Counted from the stretch's first letter, positions 23,914 through 33,345 are shown. The stretch: 64,000 nucleotides of DNA from Lederbergia galactosidilytica (GCF_017873565.1 NZ_JAGGKH010000002.1:248001-312000), one strand, 5' to 3'. The notes: generated by a model not told the origin, from the sequence alone. A program made the numbers and translations.

Positions 23914-26676
23914 TTATACATAATTTTCTTTTACAACAGAAGCACATCGTGGACAAAGAGTTGGATGATCACTATCTTGACCAACTTCTGGTGTTACAAT
24001 CCAACATCTTTCACAAGTATCTCCTTCTGCTTTTTCAACTACAATCGCACCATGTTCTAATTTTAATGCTGTATCAGGAGCTTCATCAATGCTGCCACCA
24101 ATCGCAAAATCAGAAACAATAAACAACTGCTTCATATTGCCATGTAACTCTTCTAATAAAGCTTTCGTATCCTCATTAACATATAAAGTAACTTTTGCTG
24201 TTAATGATTTGCCGATCACTTTTTGATTACGTGCTTCTTCCAAAGCTTTCAGCACATCATCTCGTAATTTAAGGAAGTCACTCCACCGAGCCTCAATTTG
24301 ATTACTCTTGTCAATCTCTTTAAACCCAGGCATATCTGTCAGTTGTACACTTTCTTCATGAACCCCTGGTATGAATGACCAAACCTCATCAGCTGTATGC
24401 GGCAAAATTGGGGACAGAAGTTTCACCAATGTAATAAGAGATTCATGCATAACAGTTTGCATTGCTCGTCGTTCATAATGATCTTTCGCCTCAATATATA
24501 AAATATCCTTCGCGAAATCCAAGTAGAACGAGCTTAAATCAAGTGTACAGAAATTATTTACTTCATGATAAATATTCATGTATTCAAAATTATCATAGGC
24601 ATCCCGAACTTTTTTGACCAAATTATTTAATCGGACAACTAAAAATTGATCTACTTCTCTTAATTTTTCATAAGGAATGGTGTCTGTAGTTGGATTAAAA
24701 TCAGCTAAGTTTCCTAGTAGAAAGCGGAATGTATTTCTGATTTTCCGATAAACTTCACTTACTTGCTTAATAATCGGATCAGAAATCCGTACATCTGCTT
24801 GATAATCAACAGAAGCTACCCAAAGCCTTACAATTTCTGCGCCGTATTGATTCATCAGTTTAGACGGAACAATAACATTTCCAATTGATTTACTCATTTT
24901 CCGGCCCTCACCATCATTAACAAAGCCGTGACTTAGGACCCCTTTATAAGGCGCTTGGCCAGTAACTGCAACAGCTGTTGTTAAAGAAGAGTTGAACCAT
25001 CCACGATATTGGTCAGATCCTTCCAAATATAAATCAGCTGGGCGCCGTAAGTCGCTCCGTTCTTCTAAAACACCTTGATGGGATGAGCCTGAATCGAACC
25101 AAACATCCATAATATCCGTTTCTTTTGTAAATTCCCCATTGGGACTACCAGGATGCTCAAAACCCTCAGGAAGCAATGCTTTTGCATCTCTTTCAAACCA
25201 AATATTAGATCCATGCTCCCTAAATAGCTTTGCAATATGATCAATTGTTTCGTCTGTAATAATGGATTCTCCATTCTCTGCATAGAAGACAGGGATTGGA
25301 ACACCCCATACACGTTGTCTAGAGATACACCAGTCACCACGATCGCGAATCATATTAAACAGCCGAGTTTCACCCCATTTTGGTACCCACTGAACATTTT
25401 TAACAGCCTCTAATAATTCATCTCTGAAATCCTTAATCGAAGCAAACCATTGGGCGGTTGCACGGAAAATAATTGGTTTCTTCGTCCGCCAATCATGTGG
25501 ATAGGAATGGGTAATAAAACTTAAATTCAATAATGCGCCGACTTCTTTTAATTTATCTGTAATAGCAATATTCGCTTTGTCATAAAATAAACCTTCAAAG
25601 CCAGGTGCTTCCTCTGTCATACAACCTCTATCATCAACAGGACAGAGGACATCAAGGCCATATTTCTGTCCAATATAGAAGTCATCTTCCCCATGACCAG
25701 GTGCTGTATGAACACAACCAGTTCCTGATTCAATTGTTACATGTTCTCCTAAAATGATTGGAGACTCACGATCATAAAGAGGGTGTTTCGTGACAATATT
25801 TTCTAGTTGTGAACCTTTAAATGTGTGTAATACCTCAACATCTTCCCATCCTAAAGTTGTCTGCACTGATTCTAATAAGGCTTCCGCGATAACATATTTC
25901 TGATCTGCTACTTTGACAACAGCATAATCCAAATCTGGATGAATGGCGATCGCTAAATTGGCTGGAATCGTCCAAGGAGTAGTCGTCCAAATAATAAATT
26001 TCGTTCCAGTTTCAATCACATTTTTCCCATCTGTCACTTCAAAGCTAACATAAATGGACGGTGAACGTTTGTCTTGGTACTCAATCTCAGCTTCTGCTAA
26101 AGCAGATTCACTTGATGGAGACCAATAGACAGGCTTTTTACCTTTGTAAATATAGCCCTTCTTAGCCATATCTCCAAATACGAGAATTTGTTGCGCCTCA
26201 TATTCCGGCTTAAGTGTAATATATGGATTTTCCCAATCTCCCCGAACACCAAGACGCTTAAATTCGGTTCTTTGATTATCAATTTGTTCCAATGCATACT
26301 TGGCACAAAGCTCCCTAAACTCTTTAAGCGACATTTCCTTCCGCTTAACACCTTTATTCGTAAGGGCCTGCTCAATTGGCAAACCATGGGTATCCCATCC
26401 CGGTACATATGGAGCACAATATCCACTCATTGACTTATATCGAACAATAAAATCTTTTAGAATCTTATTTAACGCATGCCCCATATGAAGATTTCCATTA
26501 GCGTACGGAGGTCCATCATGCAAAATATATAACGGACGATCTTTAGTTCTTTCTTGAACCTTTTTATAAATATCCTGTTCTTGCCAACGAGCCTGCATTT
26601 CTGGCTCTTTCTTAGGTAAATTCCCCCTCATGGGAAACTCCGTTTTTGGCATTAAGAGTGTTTCTTTATATTCCAT
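23914..26676 (-). CDS. ileS: Isoleucyl-tRNA synthetase
   Basis: Class I synthetase that charges tRNA-Ile and edits valine. The 920 residues contain the HIGH-type motif [12 protein letters not shown], the KMSKS loop in [10 protein letters not shown], and a C-terminal zinc finger with CERCW and CPRC. I start at [15 protein letters not shown], which matches the family N-terminus; AGGAGG lies upstream and the longer frame by seven codons would cover it. Expression is set by the T-box leader at 26835-27095 and the promoter at 27107-27136. Confidence 0.98.
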   Translation of the reverse strand: MEYKETLLMPKTEFPMRGNLPKKEPEMQARWQEQDIYKKVQERTKDRPLYILHDGPPYANGNLHMGHALNKILKDFIVRYKSMSGYCAPYVPGWDTHGLPIEQALTNKGVKRKEMSLKEFRELCAKYALEQIDNQRTEFKRLGVRGDWENPYITLKPEYEAQQILVFGDMAKKGYIYKGKKPVYWSPSSESALAEAEIEYQDKRSPSIYVSFEVTDGKNVIETGTKFIIWTTTPWTIPANLAIAIHPDLDYAVVKVADQKYVIAEALLESVQTTLGWEDVEVLHTFKGSQLENIVTKHPLYDRESPIILGEHVTIESGTGCVHTAPGHGEDDFYIGQKYGLDVLCPVDDRGCMTEEAPGFEGLFYDKANIAITDKLKEVGALLNLSFITHSYPHDWRTKKPIIFRATAQWFASIKDFRDELLEAVKNVQWVPKWGETRLFNMIRDRGDWCISRQRVWGVPIPVFYAENGESIITDETIDHIAKLFREHGSNIWFERDAKALLPEGFEHPGSPNGEFTKETDIMDVWFDSGSSHQGVLEERSDLRRPADLYLEGSDQYRGWFNSSLTTAVAVTGQAPYKGVLSHGFVNDGEGRKMSKSIGNVIVPSKLMNQYGAEIVRLWVASVDYQADVRISDPIIKQVSEVYRKIRNTFRFLLGNLADFNPTTDTIPYEKLREVDQFLVVRLNNLVKKVRDAYDNFEYMNIYHEVNNFCTLDLSSFYLDFAKDILYIEAKDHYERRAMQTVMHESLITLVKLLSPILPHTADEVWSFIPGVHEESVQLTDMPGFKEIDKSNQIEARWSDFLKLRDDVLKALEEARNQKVIGKSLTAKVTLYVNEDTKALLEELHGNMKQLFIVSDFAIGGSIDEAPDTALKLEHGAIVVEKAEGDTCERCWIVTPEVGQDSDHPTLCPRCASVVKENYV

Positions 26677-26834
26677 TTTATAATATCCTCCTATCATCTA
26701 TACAGCATATGAACTGTTATTAGCCAAGACAAGCAAATGTCTAAGCCAAGAAAATCCGAATTTTATTTAGCACAATTTGTTTGAATTTGATTGTTGCTAA
26801 AAATAACACGAGCTGAACTTTTATTTTTTCATAC

Positions 26835-27095
26835 AAAAATAGCCTCCACATCCCTTGTAAGGGACGAGAAGGCTATTTCCCGCGGTACCACCCGTTTTAG
26901 CAATTTCGATAAATTGCTCACTCTTTTCCGTATCGTGGAGGACCGCTTCTGTTTACTCATCAAAGATTTTCAACAAAAGAACTCTTGGGTGATTTTCAAT
27001 TTCTACTTTTTCTAGGCTTGCACCAATCCCAGATCGCTGAATAAAGAGGTAGAAATGTACTTTCCCTGTCATCGTTTCATTATCCATTACAATAT
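26835..27095 (-). promoter_or_regulatory. T-box riboswitch of ileS
   Basis: The minus strand carries the invariant T-box AACGGGTGGTACCGCG at 26881-26896. It is followed by a terminator at 26835-26878 (AATAGCC pairing with GGCTATT, inner CCCTT with AAGGG). Upstream, Stem I shows the conserved GGTGCAAGCC loop near 27014-27023 and GCGATCTGGGA before it. The likely specifier is ATC, an Ile codon, at 26991-26993 in GAAAATCACC. Uncharged tRNA-Ile would promote readthrough. Confidence 0.92.
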
Positions 27096-27106
27096 TATTT
27101 ACATTG

Positions 27107-27136
27107 ATTATAGAGGATATCTTTGTGATTCGTCAA
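27107..27136 (-). promoter_or_regulatory. Sigma-A promoter of ileS
   Basis: TTGACG (27131-27136) and TATAAT (27107-27112) are separated by 18 bp on the minus strand. The -35 box overlaps the divIVA stop codon. Transcription would begin near 27100, at the 5' end of the T-box leader. Confidence 0.8.
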
Positions 27137-27648
27137 TATTCACTCTCAACTTCCTCTAACCCTTTTAATTCTGTTGTATCTACGTCATACTCCATTAATT
27201 TATCCCAATCATCATGGTCAATTAAATCTAATTGTGCTTCGATTAACATTTTGAATCTTGTGCGGAATACTTTCGATTGCTTTTTTAATTCTTCAATCTC
27301 TAAAGCAATTTTACGAGCTTTAGTCAAAGATTCATTAACAATTCTATCCGCATTTTTTTCCGCTTCACGAATAATTAATTTTGCTTCTTTTTGAGCATTG
27401 CCTTTTACTTCTTCAGCCGCCTCTTGAGCAACAACAATAGATTTATGCAATGTATCTTCAATGGTACTAAAATGTCCTAAACGTTCATTTGTACCTGCCA
27501 GTTTGTCTTCCAATTCTTTCTTTTCACGCAAAATAATTTCAAATTCTTTAATTATCTGGTCAAGAAATGAATTGACTTCATCTTCATCATATCCGCGTAT
27601 TTTTCGACTAAATTCTTTATTATGTATATCCACGGGCGTTAAAGCCAT
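27133..27648 (-). CDS. divIVA: Cell division / polar scaffold protein DivIVA
   Basis: Membrane-curvature-binding coiled-coil protein that marks poles and septa, positions MinCD via MinJ, and anchors the chromosome during sporulation. The 171 residues start MALTPVDIHNKEFSRKIRGYDEDEVNSF... in the usual lipid-binding region and continue as long coiled coil. I chose the ATG after GGAGGTG and not the upstream in-frame start. It follows ylmH as in other Firmicutes. Confidence 0.97.
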   Translation of the reverse strand: MALTPVDIHNKEFSRKIRGYDEDEVNSFLDQIIKEFEIILREKKELEDKLAGTNERLGHFSTIEDTLHKSIVVAQEAAEEVKGNAQKEAKLIIREAEKNADRIVNESLTKARKIALEIEELKKQSKVFRTRFKMLIEAQLDLIDHDDWDKLMEYDVDTTELKGLEEVESEY

Positions 27649-27739
27649 TGTGACGCCACCTCCACTAATCTCCTGCATAGCTATCTATATTATACAAAGT
27701 TCGACGTAATTTAGCTAGAATCCTTTTATTTTTTTATGA

Positions 27740-28516
27740 TTATTTTAAAACACCTAATTTGACTCGCAGTTTATCCTTCTTTGTTACTCGAAGAATCTCT
27801 AATAAAGTGCATCTTCCTAGTCCTCTAACAGAGATGACATCTCCTGAAGCACATTCGAAAGAAGTTTGCTCGGTGATCCCCCAATTTACCTTTGTTTTAC
27901 CTTGCTGAATTACTAGTTGTGCCTTGCTTCTAGAAATTTGAAAAGCAGTTGCAATTAGTATATCCAGCCGAAGCGAACTAATCGATGTTTCCTTTTCTTT
28001 CCACTGTTCTTTTGGAGATAAGATCGCAGCCAAGTCTTGTTTAACGATAGATATTTTTGCTTTCCCAATCTGACTCAAATGGACACGAATATAGTCTTCT
28101 AAAGTAAGTTCAGTTAAAAATTGAATTCGATCTTCATGAATGATAATATCGCCAAACTTTTCACGTTTTATTCCTAAAGACATAATCGATCCAAGAATCA
28201 TCCTATGATCCAATTGAACAAATTTCGTCGGGTAGTTAATTTCATATAATCCGATTTGAAAATCATCTACTTCTGGCTGATAATATTCAGGAAAAAGCAA
28301 AGCCCTTTTTCGTTCACTTTGAACTGTTCCACCAAAAAACTGATATTTTATTTCATTTTGCTCCCCTATCATAGATCGCAAAATATATTGCTCACGTGGA
28401 TCTAAAAAATCTGTTAGTTTAGGTGCATATGTTTGATTAACATATTCTTGCCAAGCGATGACTTGATCGATAAATTCTTTTTCTTCAGGGCGGAAATGTT
28501 GATAAACTTCAGACAT
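27740..28516 (-). CDS. ylmH: S4-domain RNA-binding protein YlmH
   Basis: The 258 residues have an N-terminal region with DPREQYILRSMI and a C-terminal S4 RNA-binding domain (RLDILIATAFQISRSKAQLVIQ, split here only by position). YlmH binds 50S ribosomes and has been linked to ribosome quality control in B. subtilis, in parallel with RqcP; this is family knowledge, not visible here. GGAGGTGGGG precedes the ATG. It belongs to the ylmE-sepF-ylmG-ylmH-divIVA row. Confidence 0.93.
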   Translation of the reverse strand: MSEVYQHFRPEEKEFIDQVIAWQEYVNQTYAPKLTDFLDPREQYILRSMIGEQNEIKYQFFGGTVQSERKRALLFPEYYQPEVDDFQIGLYEINYPTKFVQLDHRMILGSIMSLGIKREKFGDIIIHEDRIQFLTELTLEDYIRVHLSQIGKAKISIVKQDLAAILSPKEQWKEKETSISSLRLDILIATAFQISRSKAQLVIQQGKTKVNWGITEQTSFECASGDVISVRGLGRCTLLEILRVTKKDKLRVKLGVLK

Positions 28517-28531
28517 ATTTCCCCACCTCCT

Positions 28532-28792
28532 TTAGAACCACAAAGCTAATGATTGAACTCCTCTTGCCGCTAGATTTAAAACAAAAAAGGCAGCCAATGG
28601 AGAAATGTCAATCATCCCAATTGGTGGGATAATGCGCCGAAACGGTTCTAAATATGGCTCACAAATCCGGGCAAGAAATTGTCCAATCGAAGTTTCTCGG
28701 GCATTCGGAAACCAACTCATTAATATATATATAATTAAAGCCCATGAATAAATAAAAATAATCTGTGATAAAATCCCAAAAACAAAATTCAT
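28532..28792 (-). CDS. ylmG: YggT-family membrane protein YlmG
   Basis: The 86 residues form two hydrophobic segments around a conserved amphipathic stretch ([21 protein letters not shown]), diagnostic of the YggT family. The function is not established; homologues are linked to division or osmotic stress. It lies 3 bp after sepF and upstream of ylmH, the canonical place. Confidence 0.93.
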   Translation of the reverse strand: MNFVFGILSQIIFIYSWALIIYILMSWFPNARETSIGQFLARICEPYLEPFRRIIPPIGMIDISPLAAFFVLNLAARGVQSLALWF

Positions 28793-28795
28793 TCC

Positions 28796-29236
28796 TTAAT
28801 TCCACCTCGAGTCGTCAAAATCGTGTTCACTAATCAATTCAGATATATTACCGGAAACTTCTACATTATCCGGAGTACAAAGAAAGATGTCTTGTCCAAT
28901 TCTTTGGATGTCCCCACCTAAAGCATACACAGTGCCGCTCAGGAAATCTACTATCCGTAATGCCTGATCCCGGTGAATACGTTGCAAATTCACAATTACA
29001 GCTCTCCGGTTAACTAGATGGTCTGCAACCTCTTGTGCTTCCGCATAAACTCTTGGCTCAATTAAAATAACTTTAGAAGATTTTTTTGCACTTTGTAAGC
29101 TAACAACATTTGGTTTTTTATTCGTCGGTACATGGTGCTCTTCCTCGGGTGAAATGTCTTTTGGGCTTTCTTCATCCACATATTCGTATTCATCTTCCAA
29201 CATAAAGAAGTTTTTGAATTTCGATTTTATTCCCAT
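28796..29236 (-). CDS. sepF: Z-ring accessory protein SepF
   Basis: SepF bundles FtsZ filaments and anchors them to the membrane through an N-terminal amphipathic helix. The 146 residues start [18 protein letters not shown], followed by an acidic linker and the conserved core from about 60 ([41 protein letters not shown]). GGAGGGG precedes the ATG. Confidence 0.96.
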   Translation of the reverse strand: MGIKSKFKNFFMLEDEYEYVDEESPKDISPEEEHHVPTNKKPNVVSLQSAKKSSKVILIEPRVYAEAQEVADHLVNRRAVIVNLQRIHRDQALRIVDFLSGTVYALGGDIQRIGQDIFLCTPDNVEVSGNISELISEHDFDDSRWN

Positions 29237-29258
29237 TTATAAGTACCCCTCCTTCTTG

Positions 29259-29930
29259 TTATTCACCAACTAGAGCCGTACCAATCCTAATATAGGTGGC
29301 ACCTTCTTCAATCGCGATTTTAAAGTCATTAGACATGCCCATTGACAACTCTGTACATGGTGCATGAGAAAGACCAAGATTGTTAATATCTTCTTGTAAT
29401 GCCTTCAAATTCCGAAAACATTCGCGTATAACCATTTCATCCTGTGTAAGGGGCGCCATTGTCATAAGGCCAATTATTCGAATATTTGGGTATACCGCTA
29501 ATTCTTTAACAAAATCAAGTGCTGTCTCCGGCTGAATTCCATGTTTCGATTCTTCTTTAGACATATTTACCTGGACAAAACAATTTATCGGTGTAGTAGC
29601 ACGTTTATTAATTTCCTTAGCCAAAGAATGCCTGTCCAAGGAATGAATATAAGTAACTTTGTCTAATATATTCTTTACTTTCCGTGTTTGCAAACTCCCG
29701 ATAAAATGCCAGATTGGCCTGTTTCCTAACAACTCATATTTAGAAACCAGGCCATCATCCCGATTTTCCCCCAAGTGTTGTATCCCTGCTTCTAATGCTT
29801 CGGCAGTCCTCTCATTTGATACATATTTTGTAACAGCAATAATTTTTACATCTTGTGGTTTTCTCTTAACCTTTGAACAAACTTCAGCTATTTGTTTTTC
29901 TATGATAGATAATTTATCTTTTACTTTCAC
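29259..29930 (-). CDS. ylmE: YggS-family pyridoxal phosphate homeostasis protein (YlmE)
   Basis: PLP-binding protein of the PROSC/YggS family, with no known enzymatic reaction; it buffers PLP and affects amino acid metabolism. The 223 residues show the PLP lysine Lys35 in IAVTKY, HLGENRDD and HFIGSLQTRK, and SMGMSNDFKIAIEEGATYIRIG at the end. The start is GTG with AGGAG upstream. In B. subtilis ylmD precedes it; here that place is empty. Confidence 0.94.
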   Translation of the reverse strand: MKVKDKLSIIEKQIAEVCSKVKRKPQDVKIIAVTKYVSNERTAEALEAGIQHLGENRDDGLVSKYELLGNRPIWHFIGSLQTRKVKNILDKVTYIHSLDRHSLAKEINKRATTPINCFVQVNMSKEESKHGIQPETALDFVKELAVYPNIRIIGLMTMAPLTQDEMVIRECFRNLKALQEDINNLGLSHAPCTELSMGMSNDFKIAIEEGATYIRIGTALVGE

Positions 29931-30316
29931 AAATCAAAACTCCTATTGAGAATAATGTTTTCCTTGTTAAATTAAAAGTGTTGTGTTCAAAAAGAAGGCT
30001 TAAAAGATCAAGTTGACTAGAAGCGTTGCATCAAAAAACAATAGCGTAAGCTTATAGAAAAGAAACAAAACCAGATTGAAACTGGATTTGTCTTTATTGC
30101 CAGACTCTTGAACACCCTCGAAAGAGATATTTTTATATAGTGTACCATAAAAGCCACCAGTAGAGAACCAAAAGCGTAAGCAACTGATCTATGATTAAAC
30201 AGTTCTGGACATACCCGCCATTTTAAAGACCGATTATAGCTATATAAGGAAGAGACTAGCTGACTTAATAAGAATTTATCAATTCATTTTTTCATAAAAT
30301 CTTAAAACAAAAAATG
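29931..30316. other. Gene-free spacer in place of ylmD
   Basis: About 385 bp between ylmC and ylmE with no supported gene. B. subtilis has ylmD (laccase-domain protein) here; none of its motifs was recognised. A TGTTCAAAAA end at 29984 and a weaker CTTGAACA at about 30107-30114 suggest a decayed member of the inverted-repeat element family. Confidence 0.7.
29984..30114. repeat. Possible decayed MITE-like element
   Basis: The left end TGTTCAAAAA (29984-29993) is exact. The right end reads CTCTTGAACA, matching the inverse only in its outer eight bases. It is listed because of the three better copies in the window. Confidence 0.4.
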
Positions 30317-30589
30317 CTATTTCGGTTTATCTAATTGTTGTTGAACATATTGATGTCCTTGATGTCTTACTAGAATCACATCTTCGCCAATTTTGACAAT
30401 TTGGTTCCATGGGATAATAACTTCTTCTTCTCTTCCCAAAAAGCCCAAAAAACGCGTAGAATGTCCAATAATGATCGTTTCTATTCTTCCGGTGTCCAAA
30501 TTAATTTCTATATCTCCGACATGTCCAAGCCTACGACCATCTGCAATATTGACAACATCTTTCACTTGAAATTCCGAAATTCTTACCAT
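30317..30589 (-). CDS. ylmC: PRC-barrel protein, YlmC/YmxH family
   Basis: The 90 residues form a single PRC-barrel domain (DVVNIADGRRLGHVGDIEI, VIIPWNQIVKIGEDVILV). The family is linked to sporulation in Firmicutes, with no defined biochemical role. GAGGGGGAGCC precedes the ATG. It sits after sigG as in B. subtilis, but the IS remnant now separates the two. Confidence 0.92.
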   Translation of the reverse strand: MVRISEFQVKDVVNIADGRRLGHVGDIEINLDTGRIETIIIGHSTRFLGFLGREEEVIIPWNQIVKIGEDVILVRHQGHQYVQQQLDKPK

Positions 30590-30859
30590 ATGGCTCCCCC
30601 TCTTGAATAAATCGATTTATATATATGTATGCTTTGGATAAATAATTTATTGTAAGAAAAGCTTAAGCCACCTGTAAAGACAGTACAAACTTGAATAATG
30701 AAGATCACGTGGTATGTCCCCTGCACACGATTAAAAATAACTTGGAATCTAGAGAGGAGGCTTTCTTCCATATTTCCAGGTTATTTGACCTCACAACTTG
30801 TTACCTAAGGTTGCAGGAAGCGGCTTTCACAAGCACATTTTTTGGAAAATAAATAAAAA

Positions 30860-30884
30860 GGCCTAATTCTTTTGGAATCAGGCT
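30860..30884. repeat. Left 25-bp direct repeat flanking the IS remnant
   Basis: It matches the sequence at 31641-31665 in 24 of 25 bases. The repeat is itself a hairpin (CCTRATTC loop GAATCAGG). On the minus strand this copy is followed by TTTTTATTTATTTT, so it has the full shape of a rho-independent terminator for sigG. Confidence 0.85.
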
Positions 30885-30962
30885 CAGACTGTAGACAAAC
30901 ACTATGAATTTTGGTGTTTGTCTACAGTCTTTATTCTTTTAAAATAGAGATAAAGCTAGAAA

Positions 30963-31090
30963 GGTTGATTTCCGCTGCGAGCGGACGCTTTCCGCGGGCA
31001 CGGCTTCAGCCGCTTCCCTCGCTGCGCTCAGTCCAGGGTCTTCAGCTCGCGCTGTTCCCGCTGGAGTCACCGCTCTCCGCTCCAATCAAC
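30963..31090. repeat. GC-rich palindromic repeat inside the IS remnant
   Basis: It opens with GGTTGATTTCCGCTGCGAGC and closes with the inverse of GTTGATTGGAGCGGAGAGC, giving imperfect inverted ends. It is far richer in GC than the surrounding DNA. I recognise it as a type of extragenic repeat common in Bacillaceae genomes (from memory). It lies upstream of the transposase remnant. Confidence 0.75.
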
Positions 31091-31116
31091 GGTATTTTCT
31101 ATTAACTGAATGAGGT

Positions 31117-31543
31117 GATGGATATGATGAGAAGAATCAAAATAATGGACGCGAACAGCTGGAAATGCTGACAATAGAGCAGTTGGTTCCTTAAGACCAT
31201 CTGGTGCGCAAACTGGATGCGGCTATTGATTTCTCCTTTATCTATCCATTAGTGATCAGCCAATGCACAGAGAGTAAGAATCACCAAAAGATGATTCAAC
31301 GTCAGATCTGGCAAGATTACTTGGATGTAGTTGAGGACTTGCGTCACAATCATGAAATCAAAGAATTAGACGGGTAGCGTAAAGAGACGATTGAGCGTGT
31401 CTTTGCCGATGCAAAAGAAAAGCATGCGATGGACAACCCTTAGGGGGCTTAAAAAAATGTCCATGCAGGCGATGCTGACTTTTGCTGCCTTACATCTTAA
31501 GAAGCTGGCCAGCTGGACATGGAAAACGCCAACCATGGCGTAA
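31117..31543 (+). pseudogene. IS1182-family transposase remnant
   Basis: Two pieces of an IS1182-type DDE transposase are joined after a large internal deletion. The first piece reads REQLEMLTIEQLVP, a TAA stop, then DHLVRKLDAAIDFSFIYPLV. The second reads RQIWQDYLDVVEDLRHNHEI, a TAG stop, then KETIERVFADAKEKHAM, then a frameshift into TTLRGLKKMSMQAMLTFAAL and a stop at 31541-31543. The middle, with the first two catalytic acids, is gone; the ERVFADAKEKH segment near the third acid survives. It cannot make an active transposase. Confidence 0.9.
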
Positions 31544-31640
31544 TAGAAACCATAAGGAAAGCATTTATGGTCTTTTTCATAGAATGATCGCAAAAGGGTT
31601 GGAAATCATTTTGATTTCCAACCCTTTTGTCTACACTCTG

Positions 31641-31665
31641 GGCCTGATTCTTTTGGAATCAGGCT
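31641..31665 (-). terminator. sigG terminator hairpin, right copy of the 25-bp direct repeat
   Basis: GCCTGATTC pairs with GAATCAGGC 6 bp past the sigG stop. On the minus strand the stem runs directly into the IS remnant, so this copy lost the T-run. The other copy at 30860-30884 retains it. Confidence 0.8.
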
Positions 31666-31671
31666 TCTTTT

Positions 31672-32448
31672 TCACAAAATATTTTTATTCATTTGTTTAA
31701 TAGCAGCTTTTTCCAAGCGTGATACTTGGGCTTGAGAAATTCCAATTTCTTCTGCCACTTCCATTTGCGTTTTTCCTTGAAAAAAACGTTTGCGAATAAT
31801 CATCTTTTCACGATCATTCAATCTTTGTAACCCATCATGAAGCGCTATTTCTTCAATCCATGTACTGTCTTTATTTTTTTCATCACTTAATTGATCCATT
31901 ACAAAGATGGGATCGCCCCCATCATTATAAATAGGTTCAAATAAGGAAACAGGATCTTGAATGGCATCCATCGCAAAAACTACCTCTTCATGCGGAATGT
32001 CCAATTCTTTAGCAATTTCAGCAGCTGTCGGTTCACGAGATGTTTTTGCCATCAATTTTTCCCGTACATGTAAAGCCTTGTATGCAATGTCCCGGAGAGA
32101 TCGTGAAACTCTTATAGGATTATTATCCCGTAAATATCTCCGTATTTCTCCAATAATCATTGGAACAGCATATGTAGAAAATCGGACATTTTGGCTTAAA
32201 TCAAAATTATCGATTGACTTCATGAGTCCTATACAGCCAACTTGAAACAAATCATCTACATATTCCCCCCTGTTATTAAAACGTTGAATCACACTTAAAA
32301 CAAGACGCAAGTTCCCATTTACTAACTTTTCTCGAGCTGACCTATCACCCTGCTGCATTTGCTTTAAAAGTTCCCGCATTTCTTCATTTTTTAGGACAGG
32401 GAGCTTCGAAGTATCCACACCGCATATTACTACTTTATTTCGCTTCAA
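31672..32448 (-). CDS. sigG: RNA polymerase sigma-G factor (late forespore)
   Basis: Directs late forespore gene expression after engulfment. The 258 residues start MKRNKVVICGVDTSKLPVLKNEEM, contain the near-invariant region 2 (NLRLVLSVIQRFNNRGEYVDD, split by position) and region 4 (RKRFFQGKTQMEVAEEIGIS). The start codon is TTG with AGGAGGG upstream. A hairpin overlaps that ribosome binding site (32458-32470), and a sigma-F/G-like promoter lies at 32485-32514. It is the third gene of the spoIIGA-sigE-sigG row. Confidence 0.97.
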   Translation of the reverse strand: MKRNKVVICGVDTSKLPVLKNEEMRELLKQMQQGDRSAREKLVNGNLRLVLSVIQRFNNRGEYVDDLFQVGCIGLMKSIDNFDLSQNVRFSTYAVPMIIGEIRRYLRDNNPIRVSRSLRDIAYKALHVREKLMAKTSREPTAAEIAKELDIPHEEVVFAMDAIQDPVSLFEPIYNDGGDPIFVMDQLSDEKNKDSTWIEEIALHDGLQRLNDREKMIIRKRFFQGKTQMEVAEEIGISQAQVSRLEKAAIKQMNKNIL

Positions 32449-32457
32449 CTTTTTTCC

Positions 32458-32470
32458 CTCCTTGCAGGAG
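32458..32470 (-). promoter_or_regulatory. Hairpin that can mask the sigG ribosome binding site
   Basis: On the minus strand CTCCT pairs with AGGAG around a GCA loop. The second arm is part of the AGGAGGG sequence before the TTG start. Pairing would lower sigG translation; a comparable leader hairpin has been discussed for B. subtilis sigG. Confidence 0.6.
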
Positions 32471-32484
32471 CTGACTACAAAATT

Positions 32485-32514
32485 CAGTATCTCCTCGGAC
32501 GGGAAATATATGCA
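32485..32514 (-). promoter_or_regulatory. Sigma-F/sigma-G-type promoter of sigG
   Basis: On the minus strand TGCATA (32509-32514) and GATACTG (32485-32491) are separated by 17 bp. This fits the TGCATA/CATACTA pattern of forespore sigma factors. The -10 ends 36 bp before the start codon. Confidence 0.65.
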
Positions 32515-32625
32515 TCCTCATTTTCTTCTGGAAAGTTTGTGAATGTCTTTAATTCTTATCAACTCTACCATTAATGCACTTTTTTTCTTTTTTATTTTTT
32601 TTCATCCACACGATTTTTTTACTTG

Positions 32626-33345
32626 TTAAACCATCTTATTGAATTCTCTCCGTAATCTTTTAATAATTCTTTTTTCCAGTCTTGAAATATAGGATTGAGA
32701 TATTCCTAATTGATCAGCTACATCTTTTTGAGTTTTTTCCATTCCCCCATTTAGACCGAATCTTAATTCCATAATTTGCTTTTCACGAGCAGAAAGTTTT
32801 TGTAAAGCAGTTAATAATAACTTTTTATCCACGTTTGCTTCCAAATCTTTAGTAATAATATCCTCTTCCGTTCCCAATACATCTGACAAAAGCAGTTCAT
32901 TTCCATCCCAATCAATATTTAAAGGTTCATCAAATGATACTTCTGATCTTGTTTTATTATTTCTTCGTAAATACATTAAAATTTCGTTTTCAATACAGCG
33001 TGATGCATATGTAGCCAGCTTTATTTTCTTCTCAGGATTGAATGTGTTTACAGCTTTAATTAGGCCAATAGTACCTATACTGATTAGATCCTCTATATTA
33101 ATCCCTGTATTTTCAAATTTCCGAGCAATATATACAACTAGACGAAGATTTCTTTCAATCAACATTGATCTTGCTGTTTTATCACCATGAGGAAGCTTCT
33201 CTAGTAAAACTTCTTCTTCATCTTTTGTTAAAGGAGGAGGTAAAGCTTCACTTCCGCCAATATAAAATATCTCGTCTGATTTCATTCCTAATTTCATTAA
33301 AATTCGATACCAGTAATATTGAATTTTTAACCGCAAATGTTTCAT
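32626..33345 (-). CDS. sigE: RNA polymerase sigma-E factor precursor (early mother cell)
   Basis: Directs early mother-cell transcription after removal of an N-terminal pro-sequence by SpoIIGA. The 239 residues equal the B. subtilis length. The pro-region [20 protein letters not shown] is hydrophobic and basic, as required for membrane tethering. Region 2 includes [20 protein letters not shown] and region 4 [21 protein letters not shown] start at the ATG after AAAGGAGG; a longer frame runs back into spoIIGA and is not credible. Confidence 0.97.
   Translation of the reverse strand: MKHLRLKIQYYWYRILMKLGMKSDEIFYIGGSEALPPPLTKDEEEVLLEKLPHGDKTARSMLIERNLRLVVYIARKFENTGINIEDLISIGTIGLIKAVNTFNPEKKIKLATYASRCIENEILMYLRRNNKTRSEVSFDEPLNIDWDGNELLLSDVLGTEEDIITKDLEANVDKKLLLTALQKLSAREKQIMELRFGLNGGMEKTQKDVADQLGISQSYISRLEKRIIKRLRREFNKMV

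Larger units (their letters stand above)
30885..31640. mobile_element. Decayed IS1182-like insertion sequence
   Basis: A 756-bp element with 15-bp terminal inverted repeats: CAGACTGTAGACAAA at the left and the inverse of CAGAGTGTAGACAAA at the right (14 of 15 match). It is flanked by 25-bp direct repeats. It contains a transposase remnant (31117-31543), an internal GC-rich repeat (30963-31090) and strong hairpins near both ends (30888-30927 and 31586-31629). Confidence 0.85.

Noticed and set aside
31366-31593. A 75-codon minus-strand frame in the IS remnant
   Set aside because: It is antisense to the transposase C-terminal fragment, whose IS1182 motifs are clear on the plus strand.
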